Part shown: positions 56,278-64,000 of the stretch, in pieces
Numbering within the stretch: the first letter of the stretch is position 1
How the letters are laid out: each line of letters begins with the position of its first letter
Assembly: GCA_024663395.1 (NCBI GenBank)
Contig: JANFAH010000036.1
Span: 558,001 to 622,000, forward strand
DNA: 64,000 bases
Direction of reading: 5' to 3'
Source of the DNA: Pisolithus tinctorius
Taxonomy: Eukaryota > Basidiomycota > Agaricomycetes > Boletales > Pisolithaceae
Made by a program: the position numbers and the translations under genes
Notes under the pieces: generated by a model
Database searches by the model: none
What the model saw: the letters and a program-made list of their open reading frames with translations, nothing else
Told to the model about the DNA's origin: nothing

Positions 56278-59200
56278 GTACCGCTAAGCTATGGACCCGA
56301 CCGCGATCCCATATGGGTGATGACCGATGCGTGCGGGAATGGTATTGGTGGTGTCGTCGCTCAGGGCCCGGATTGGAAGTCCTCGAAGGTGGCCGCATTC
56401 TATTCGGCGAAGATGTCGTCCGCACAGCGAAATTACCCTGTCCATGAACAGGAGCTGCTCGCGGGCGTCGAAACGATGCTGCGGCATAAGGATATCCTGC
56501 AGGGCGTCCACTTCACCTGGGTGACCGACCATAAAAGCCTGACATACCTGCTGAACCAGAAGGAGCTCTCCGGACGGCAAGCACGTTGGCTGGAAAAACT
56601 GGCAGAGTTTGATTTTGAGATAAAGTATGTCCCGGGCGAGGACAATGTTCTCCCGGATGCCCTATCAAGAATGTATGAGTTTGACGCTCCGGGAACGATC
56701 CGCGCCCCGAGCGAGTACCTACATCACGATGTAGAAATCGACTCCATGTCTCAAGATCTCGCCGAGCAGATCATTACTGCGCCTGTATACGTTGGGATCG
56801 AAGCGCTTGCCATGTCCCCGAACGAACGAGGAACGTCAGCAGATCAAGGATCGGTGAACGCACCTGAAGGATCGTCGTCGTCGTCGACAAGCGCGCCTCG
56901 GCTGACGATCCGGATTCGGCCACCGAGAAAACCGCAGGGCCAGTCTGTCGACGCTACGCAGACAGATGAACCGATGATGAAGTCCCATAGTCGGCGGGAT
57001 CCTCCTCCTCCAGCAGAGACAGGTCACCCGGAGACTGGCATGGAGTTTGCACGTCGAGTGAAAAGTCGTTTTGCCCTCCTAGGCCCAGGTGTGCGAAAGA
57101 AGGGGGGGAAGGGTACAGACATACCTACCTCACCCGAGAATGGTCACGCCGCGTCTGCATTGCAGGACCACGTGCAGAATATACGTATGACAAACACGGA
57201 ACAACCCGCCACTACCCCAGATAGCGCGGATAGGAACACAATGACGTGTGTACCATTAGTAGTATATCCAGGAAATGAGGGCCTACTGGAGGCAGCGAAG
57301 GACAAGTACGACCAGGACCCGTTCTTCAAACAGATCCTGAGCGACCCAAAGGCATTTAAAAACTTTGAAGTCACGCCGGATGGATTTATTAAGCTGAAAC
57401 TACACGATCGCACGGTGTTCTGTGTGCCAGATATCGAGGTGAACGGCAAGCGACTCCGTGAAACTGTAATCGATCAAGCACACTCTATTCTCGCCCACCT
57501 GGGGGCGAAGAAAACAGTCTCGTACATACGGGAATTCCTATGGTGGGACACTATGGTAAAGGACATCACTGAGTTCTGCGTGTCCTGCCGGACCTGCCAA
57601 CGCAGCAAACCTCCGACACACAAGCCATTCGGACTGCTCAATCCGCTATCCATCCCCTCACGACCCTGGGAATCAATTGGGGTTGATTTCGTAGGCCCAC
57701 TACCTGAGTCTAAAGACCGCAACGGAAATTACGATTCGATCACTGTGATCATCGACTTGTTAACGTCCATGGTGCATCTTGTACCAAGTAAAACAACCTA
57801 CACCGCCCGCGAAGTCGCGGAATTGATGTTCGCCGAGGTATACAAATACCACGGCCTACCTAGGGCAATTGTCAGTGACCGTGACGTCCTGTTTACGAGT
57901 CTGTTCTGGGCACACCTTAACAGGTTGATCGGAATCAAACAGAAAATGTCCAGTGCCTACCATCCAGAAACGGACGGTGCCACCGAACGAGCCAATCAGA
58001 CTGTAGGGCAGATGCTAAGATGTTGCATCGGCGATAACCAAAGGGACTGGGTGTCACGGTTGCCTGCTATTGAGTTCACCATCAACAGTGCAACGTCCGA
58101 GTCGACGGGCTACGCACCGTTCTTCCTAAATACCGGACGGATGCCTCGAAAAATGATATGGGACGCACCTACAAAGGACGAGTACCCGAGTGTCAGAGCC
58201 TTTGCCAATAAGATGAAATTGACAATAATGGACGCTCACGACACAATAATGAAATCGCGCGTGAAGCAGACCATCGGCGCTAATAAAAAGCGCCGAGATT
58301 GCCCATTCGTCAAAGGGGATCTTGTATACGTGTCTACAAAGAACATTAGTCTCCCCAAAGGAACGTCTCAGAAGCTCGTGCCGAAATTCATGGGACCTTA
58401 CCGAATACTGGAAGACTTCGGGAACTATTCTTTCCGGATCGAGCTCCCGGATAACCTGAAGCGGAGGGGGGTGCACAACGTGTTCCACTCTTCCCTGCTA
58501 AGGATCCACATCCCGAACGACGACCGAAAATTCCCAGGTCGGCGGGATGACCAAATACCTGAATTCGGAGGGACCAACCGTGAATGGGCCGTAGATCGTA
58601 TAATCCGGCACCACGGGAGTCACGCTGACGCGACGTTTGAAGTACAGTGGACAGCAGGTGATCGGACCTGGCTCCCATACGAGGACGTCGCTCATTTGAA
58701 GGCGTTAAGCGATTATTTCGAGGTAATCGGAGTTGATGGAATAGATGAGTTGAGGGACGCGGGTGACGGGGACACATCGGACGATGATCCCCAGGTATTC
58801 GTTGGATACTTGGCACCGCATCTGTGTGGAAGCCATAAAAATCGCCCGCGCATGAGATGGAATGGCCAGACCCCAAGGACAACCACACCGCTCTATCCAC
58901 CTCGCCACAATAATCGCCCCACATACACTTCACACTTTCCCTGCCACCACTCCACACGCACTATTCCTCCACGACCTCCCAAACAGTCTGCGTATGGCTG
59001 CCCCTCGTGCCAGTATCCGCTGACAGGACTGAGACCTGGACACCACACGCGTCGCGATAAGCCTCCTGCTCCTAACGCCCCCAACAAAAAACGTCCTTAC
59101 CAAACTCGACCATCTTCTTGGCATAAAGGACGGGGTGAACGAAGCCATATCACCGAAAGGGACCTAGAACCTGTTAAACACTTTATCGCGGAAGTTGTTG

Positions 59201-60081
59201 GCGACTTACAAAACTTGTCGTTCAGAACCTGTCCCACACCTGCTCGTACCAGACCAAACTTCATGTCCACCGCGCGCAAAGTAAAAAACATTGAGCAACA
59301 AAGTACCGACCTCTTCCTGGTCCGCAACCCTGACGAGGAAGGACGGGGAGATGAGCGTGTGGTGATCCACAGGGAACAGGTTAAGACGTACTTCGAGTAC
59401 GACCGCTCACTTCGACGCAAACACAAGGTCGCCCTAGACACACCTGTGGGTTATCACCTGTTTAGGGAAGCGCACAGCCGTGAAGCAAAGTCTAAGGCGA
59501 GGTTTGCTTACTACGAAGTTGATGACAGCAGGAACATAGTTGTGGTGGCTGAGGGACCGTCCCCTACCAGAGAGGAGGTACTGGGGAACGACGCGGACCT
59601 ACGCAGCAAAGAAGAGGTCACGGGTGGACAGACGCTCAATAGCATTCAGATGGACACCATCAACGCCCTCCTGTGGGATACCGCTGAGCGAGTCAAGAAG
59701 CAACAGCGGAGGGCTCACCAGGGTTACGTTGACCACCGAGAGCGACGGGACAGTCGAAGGCGAGAAGCGGAGCCTTACGGTAATCCCCTCCCTCACGACA
59801 CTCATCTTCCTCGCATCTCCCGATCCTCGAGACCTAACCAGAGATCACGCAAGTCAAACGCTAACGTCAATCCTCATATCCGCAACTCCTACGCACCTGA
59901 ACAGCCGGTTGCTGGCCCCAGTACTTTCATCGTCAACCACGCCATGACTGGGGATGAGGGTTACAAGGAGGATGTGGATGCTTTAGGGGAGGATGATGAC
60001 GAGGTTAGCCCAGAACACGCGGCCAGCCACGAGGACGCACAGGGATTCGCCGTGGGAAAACTCCCGGGAAAGTCCGCGTAA
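56278..60081 (+). CDS. RNase H-integrase-C-terminal part of the gypsy polyprotein
   Basis: In-frame continuation after the TGA at 56275. RNase H shows VMTDACGNGIGG, YPVHEQELLAGVE and VTDHKSLTYLL. The integrase zinc finger has HSILAHLGAKK..CVSCRTCQRSK. The core has VDFVGPLPES, VSDRDVLFTS and HPETDGATERANQ (D-D-E). GPYRILEDFG and a chromodomain-like VQWTAGDRTWLPYED follow, and then a ~450-residue extension containing VIHREQVKTYFEYD, typical of mushroom gypsy elements and of unknown role. Translation would need readthrough of the stop. More likely this copy is inactive but could be mobilised in trans. Confidence 0.88.
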   Translation, partial: VPLSYGPDRDPIWVMTDACGNGIGGVVAQGPDWKSSKVAAFYSAKMSSAQRNYPVHEQELLAGVETMLRHKDILQGVHFTWVTDHKSLTYLLNQKELSGRQARWLEKLAEFDFEIKYVPGEDNVLPDALSRMYEFDAPGTIRAPSEYLHHDVEIDSMSQDLAEQIITAPVYVGIEALAMSPNERGTSADQGSVNAPEGSSSSSTSAPRLTIRIRPPRKPQGQSVDATQTDEPMMKSHSRRDPPPPAETGHPETGMEFARRVKSRFALLGPGVRKKGGKGTDIPTSPENGHAASALQDHVQNIRMTNTEQPATTPDSADRNTMTCVPLVVYPGNEGLLEAAKDKYDQDPFFKQILSDPKAFKNFEVTPDGFIKLKLHDRTVFCVPDIEVNGKRLRETVIDQAHSILAHLGAKKTVSYIREFLWWDTMVKDITEFCVSCRTCQRSKPPTHKPFGLLNPLSIPSRPWESIGVDFVGPLPESKDRNGNYDSITVIIDLLTSMVHLVPSKTTYTAREVAELMFAEVYKYHGLPRAIVSDRDVLFTSLFWAHLNRLIGIKQKMSSAYHPETDGATERANQTVGQMLRCCIGDNQRDWVSRLPAIEFTINSATSESTGYAPFFLNTGRMPRKMIWDAPTKDEYPSVRAFANKMKLTIMDAHDTIMKSRVKQTIGANKKRRDCPFVKGDLVYVSTKNISLPKGTSQKLVPKFMGPYRILEDFGNYSFRIELPDNLKRRGVHNVFHSSLLRIHIPNDDRKFPGRRDDQIPEFGGTNREWAVDRIIRHHGSHADATFEVQWTAGDRTWLPYEDVAHLKALSDYFEVIGVDGIDELRDAGDGDTSDDDPQVFVGYLAPHLCGSHKNRPRMRWNGQTPRTTTPLYPPRHNNRPTYTSHFPCHHSTRTIPPRPPKQSAYGCPSCQYPLTGLRPGHHTRRDKPPAPNAPNKKRPYQTRPSSWHKGRGERSHITERDLEPVKHFIAEVVGDLQNLSFRTCPTPARTRPNFMSTARKVKNIEQQSTDLFLVRNPDEEGRGDERVVIHREQVKTYFEYDRSLRRKHKVALDTPVGYHLFREAHSREAKSKARFAYYEVDDSRNIVVVAEGPSPTREEVLGNDADLRSKEEVTGGQTLNSIQMDTINALLWDTAERVKKQQRRAHQGYVDHRERRDSRRREAEPYGNPLPHDTHLPRISRSSRPNQRSRKSNANVNPHIRNSYAPEQPVAGPSTFIVNHAMTGDEGYKEDVDALGEDDDEVSPEHAASHEDAQGFAVGKLPGKSA

Positions 60082-60138
60082 GGAGGGCGCTACCACAAGT
60101 ACGACTGGAGAGGGTACTTTGTACCCTGGAGGGGGGAA

Positions 60139-60428
60139 TGTAGGGTTTCGGACCGATGCTTGACAGTATGTTCCCAAGAGGTGTTCGTTCGATTGACAGA
60201 TCCAATTTGTTACTCGTTTATCTCTTTTGATTTACTTGTCCCGTTCATCTATGTTGACGTTTCGTACCTGTTTGCTACGGTATAAAGAGACCCGTACTAC
60301 GTAGAGATAGGGAGACTTCCTTCCCTACATCAATACAGACCACAACGTCTGGATAATCGTGTAGCGTGTCTTAAGGAAAGTCTCTTGTGTCTACGTCGCA
60401 AGTGTTACTACTTCGCCTCGGAGTCACA
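60139..60428 (+). repeat. 3' LTR (290 bp)
   Basis: Preceded by the polypurine tract at ~60127-60138 and followed by the target duplicate GCCTT. Confidence 0.95.
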
Positions 60429-60433
60429 GCCTT

Positions 60434-61260
60434 CTTGGTTTGTTATCAGATTTCAAAAATTTCCACCAACGATGTCAACGACAAGACTATCGTCCCCACG
60501 TATTATTCCGGTCATCGATCTCATTCCCTTCCACCCATAACGCCGCTCTCCTCGCAGGTCGGTGGACATGCAGGGGCGCAAACAACGGAGGACGGCTCGT
60601 TGCTCCTCGAACCAGCCCTCCCTCCCAGAGAACCGGCATCCTACCAGCTCGTTCGCAACGATGTATCGCTAGGCATCGACGCCACGACAGTGGCGAAATA
60701 ACGAGGATCGTTATAACGACATTCTACAGGGCAAACAAGTTGGGCACCGCGGATTCGGTGATGACGTTCAAAGTACTATGCGCTTTAAATTGCTTCCAGA
60801 GGTGAGAACGAGGGCGGGGATTTTATCGCAGAAATTATATGCTTAACATTTACTTATCGTTCATTTCTATAGGTGCCCGGTGGCAAACCACGCATTGATA
60901 CAGAGGACACTCATGTTTGCATCTCTTCTCCCTCTCGGCACTTCACACACCCCTGGCACGCCGCCATGGCACAGGTGTCCTATTCAAATAATATCTGCTC
61001 TCCTCGCAGATTCACTTGGGTGCCGCAAGTATTGGCTAACGAGGTCATATCTCCTCTGGTCTTCCGGCCTCATGAGTTTTCGCTTGTCGCGGGCGGAACG
61101 GTTTTCGCACCGTGCTACCACACAACTCACGAAATCGGTTGATTGACTTGCCGTTCCTGATGACACTAGGTAAGTGAACCCTACCGTCAGGCCCAAGTGG
61201 AACTTGTTCATGCTCAATCTTGACCGATGTAGCCTAGCTTAGCACCAATGTAATACTATT
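60434..61260 (+). other. Unresolved segment, possible small spliced gene
   Basis: Overlapping open frames are present. One plus-strand model has an intron with gtgagaacg donor (~60802) and tatag acceptor (~60872) joining two open stretches, and ends near 61145. Two frames fit equally well and neither shows a known motif, so no CDS is called. Confidence 0.25.
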
Positions 61261-61437
61261 TTCAGTGTCTTCGCACAGAAGACGATCTCTTATCGGGATT
61301 CAAGTCTTTCATCAAATTTTGCAAGGCTCTGCGAATGAACTGCAAGGTTAGACTGAGTTCAGCCTTTACTTCATTAATGGTGCCCTTCGCGTCGGGTCCT
61401 TGGTGCCTCGGCGGGATGCCTGGGTAAGTCGTCGAAG

Positions 61438-62553
61438 TTATGATAAGACTCCTTGGAGTGTCCAAATGTATTCATGTACTCCACACCTCGGCGCCGGACT
61501 GTTGCATGATGGTTTAAACAGCGTCCTCCGACACTTGCCCCCATTTCGAGAGGCTAACGATGCGTTTGTGCAGGTACTCTGGAACCCACACGGTGATAAA
61601 AACACACGGACGTTCCAGGACACGCCGAAAGCGGATAGAACACAGCCAAGTGCAGTATCTGGGCTTTTCAGATAATTGCGGAAACCTGTGACATCTGTAC
61701 CCGGAGTCCGTGACCGGATTCTGGTGGAAGAGGCCAATGCCAAGATGTCCCCCACTAGGTAGCACGGGATTGTTAGTGTGAACTTGTAGGCGGCCTCTGC
61801 CAGTGGCTGGTCGTGCGGTGATGATGTGGACAGGGTAAGAGGGGCATCGGTCTCTCTGATGAAGTACGAATTGTAGATCAGGGTGACACGATGGCCAGAT
61901 GTGACCACATGAGCTTCGTGCTCAACATCAGAGAAAAACGAAACGTAGCCAACGCATGGCTGCTGAGAGGATTCGGACATCGATGCCAATAATCTTTTTA
62001 TTTTTATTTGAGAATTGAAACCTCCCACCCACTCGTGATCGTTTTTGCGAAGGACGACTTCGCCGCCTTCGTACGGAGTGGGGAGAACGATGACAAGTGA
62101 ACCAATCATAGTATCATCACGAACCATTACCTGCGCGCCGCTACCATTAGACCTCCGCAAAGAAAGACGCGAGGAAGGGGAACCGTAGACATCGAGCTTG
62201 TATAATTCCATCTTGATCTCTCGTTGCTCGGCGTCGCCCTCCAATCGCCCTCCAGCAACTCTCAGTGGACGATGGACCGTGTGACTTTTGAATTGCATGA
62301 CCACGTGACTACGTGACTTTCGAACTGCGTTGCTGCAGTGTCCGAGTGTACGTTCGTCTGGCTGCTTGAAAATTTCCCAATTTTGGCCGTACCGAAGCGC
62401 GATTGTCCGACTTTCCATACGGAATAGCATCCGTGGTTTGAAGCGTCTTCTGACCTCTTGCGGTTGCCTTAGAGGCGCCGACTCCCATCTGGCTGACCAC
62501 TTTCGTGCTGGACTCCTGTGGCTCGCAGTAAACGCCTTCATGGGCGTAAGCAT
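61438..62553 (-). pseudogene. 2-oxoglutarate/Fe(II) oxygenase-like gene, probably damaged
   Basis: The minus-strand frame contains REIKMELYKLDVYG, GSLVIVLPTPYEGGEVVL, GYVSFFSDVEHEAHVV and SGHRVTLIYNSYF, the order and spacing of the fungal prolyl-4-hydroxylase-like 2OG-oxygenase family. The second metal-binding His (DVEHE) and the 2OG-binding Arg (HRVTL) are present. The first His-x-Asp site is not recognisable, as the region reads VRDDTMIGSLV. Near 61765 the family match (PSGGHLGIGLFHQNPV) moves to another frame and later returns, which suggests two compensating indels or an unannotated intron. Upstream exons are unclear. It is divergent to the transporter gene on its right. Confidence 0.5.
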
Positions 62554-62850
62554 GTGATTTTAAATTGATGGGTCTGTCATCTCGTCGCTCGATAAGCCCA
62601 ATACATATATCGGACCCTCCACGGCGGCAGATATCGGCAACGAAATGAGGGATGAAGCATAACACAACTGCGGCGCGAAATCACTCATGTACAACCCCAA
62701 CTCTCGCCAGAATGTCGTCGGTAGAAGCACGCGATCGTCATCGATGATCTCACCAGAAGCCCAAATGAGCACCCCGGGTCTCGACCGCTCGCACGACGGT
62801 CTAGCCGCAACCCGGGATCAAATAGAACGCAACACCTAGAACGTATCACC

Positions 62851-64000
62851 ATGCTGTCGCCTTCTTTGTTTTCATTGCCTCTAGACGAGGGATATCTCCA
62901 CCGAGCAGGGTATGTCATTGTTCCTGCTTTGAAATTGTAGTTGAACCGGTGACCCCTTATTACGCTTCATTCAGTCCTTCCACTCGGTACCATAGGCTGA
63001 TTGCGTAACAGGCTTCTCCAACGACGAAACTACTCTACACCTCTTCGCATCCTCACTCACCCACGTGTGTCTGGTGACATACGCGAGAATACCGTCCAGT
63101 TGTCTAATTTCCCATTTCCTTCCCCCGGGCGATCGTTCGTCCTCCAGGAACCGCCATTTACGTCCGATCACGGTCCACAGGGACAACGTGCACCAGTGCG
63201 AGACTTCGATTCTGATCACGCTCACCCCGTTCCTCGGTCTTCTCCCGTTGAATCGGTGGCTTTTCTTCCCTACGATGGTCAGGATGGAGATGGGCCTGCC
63301 GGAGATCTAGACTTCATTTCCCATCCGCAAATTGCGTCCTTAGATATTGCTTCTGCCTCTGCCTCAGATTTCTCTGCTCTTTCTCCTGCTGTGGAGTCGT
63401 CTCAAGAGACGGGGACATCACAAAAGATGCTCTCTACCACCTCACACGACGATACATCATTTGGATCTCCCTTATTCACACCATCGGGCCTGTCTTTCCT
63501 ACTCACTCGAAAACTGACAACGCCTAATGATGGAAGTATGCCATCGATTGTCGAACACTCGCGATCGTCGTCTTTCATAACTGGCGGATCCCTCCCTGAC
63601 AAGCCTCGCTGTAGAGAAAGGGACGAAATCGCTGCTCGGGAAAGTGGTATTTTCCCAATACAAGAGCAAGATGGAGCACTGCCCCGTACGCTATCTGAAA
63701 CAGCGCCCTTGTTGCCTCGGCACACCGTCATCGCCCATCGCGATCCCCCCTTCAGTCTGGGTCCTCCCAAGAAAACTATTCTCACGGGTTTGGGTTCCAG
63801 ATTGCGTCGCGCATTTGACATCGACGTCGATATTTGCGATGTGGCAAAAATAGCCATTTCCTCGGTTCCTGCAGTCATTTTTGGTGCCCTTTTGAACATT
63901 CTGGATGGTCTCTCTTGTGAGGCATTCTTTCCACGTCCTTCCCACCCTCTTCATGGATATTTTTGCAGACGGAATGATAATGTTTCCTGCTTCTGGTGTT
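62851..64000 (+). CDS. Sulfate-permease-like (SulP, YGR125W-type) transporter, 5' part
   Basis: Exon 1 is 62851-62909 (MLSPSLFSLPLDEGYLHRAG), intron 62910-63011, exon 2 63012-63916, intron 63917-63968, and exon 3 from 63969 to the window end. Frame is kept across both introns. A long polar N-terminal region (~300 residues) leads to ISSVPAVIFGALLNILDGLS joined to YGMIMFPASGV, the first membrane segment of the fungal SulP subfamily related to yeast YGR125W. These are multi-pass membrane anion-transporter-like proteins, some vacuolar. The rest lies beyond the window. The start codon is the only ATG giving an in-phase splice. Confidence 0.75.

Larger units (their letters stand above)
51087..60428 (+). 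mobile_element. Structurally complete Ty3/gypsy retrotransposon (9342 bp)
   Basis: Two 290-bp LTRs (TGTAGGGTTTC..CGGAGTCACA) at 51087-51376 and 60139-60428, flanked by a perfect 5-bp target duplication GCCTT (51082-51086 and 60429-60433). A polypurine tract (ggaggggggaa) precedes the right LTR. The LTRs differ at three positions, all transitions. The interior is one gag-pol frame broken by a single TGA. CpG is not depleted. It was not assigned to a named family. A tRNA-complementary primer site after the left LTR (tatttttatccgc) was not recognised. Confidence 0.95.

Overview
The window looks like a repeat-rich block of a filamentous basidiomycete genome, most likely an Agaricomycete. The reasons are: introns of about 50-65 nt with GT..AG ends, a NACHT-WD40 (STAND/NLR) gene of the type expanded in mushrooms, several Ty3/gypsy chromovirus-like elements with long C-terminal extensions, a DDE integrase-like gene family common in mushroom genomes, and a sulfate-permease-like gene with the usual fungal N-terminus.

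From 1 to about 46 kb there is almost no intact host gene. This part is a nest of decayed retrotransposons, solo LTRs and inverted repeats, mostly stripped of CpG (CpG to TpG/CpA). Two LTR-like families recur. Family B is about 0.7 kb, runs TGTCAT..TTGACA, and some copies have 5-bp target duplications. Family A is about 1.8 kb and runs TGTCACACACC..GACTCACA. Other contents are broken gypsy pol genes (17.6-22.2, 25.5-28.8 and 40.7-42.2 kb), a DDE integrase-like gene cut by two insertions (6.8-10.7 kb), a relic Hsp70 gene that keeps three introns but is split by an A element (11.1-13.6 kb), a Tc1/mariner-like transposase scrap (38.8-39.3 kb) and several large inverted repeats.

The most unusual objects are two elements that are almost entirely palindromic. 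One is 1.5 kb (7368-8867) and one is 7.8 kb (30908-38745). Both end in CACTTCAG. The small one has a perfect 8-bp target duplication and sits inside the DDE gene. The large one has foldback architecture: each arm carries a 44-bp tandem array, the same LTR insertion, a 21-bp tandem array, a dense cluster of TCAYRTG sites and a small ORF. They may belong to one undescribed long-TIR family.

From about 48.25 kb rightward, CpG returns and intact genes appear. A six-exon NACHT-WD40 gene (46466-50640, minus strand) straddles the boundary: its ten near-identical WD40 repeats lie in a CpG-free stretch and its NACHT half lies in normal sequence. A structurally complete 9.3-kb Ty3/gypsy element (51087-60428; 290-bp LTRs differing at three sites; TSD GCCTT) sits 446 bp upstream of its start codon and is broken by one in-frame TGA. 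To its right are a poorly resolved segment, a damaged 2OG-Fe(II)-oxygenase-like gene (minus strand) and the first exons of a SulP/sulfate-permease-like gene (plus strand, running off the window).
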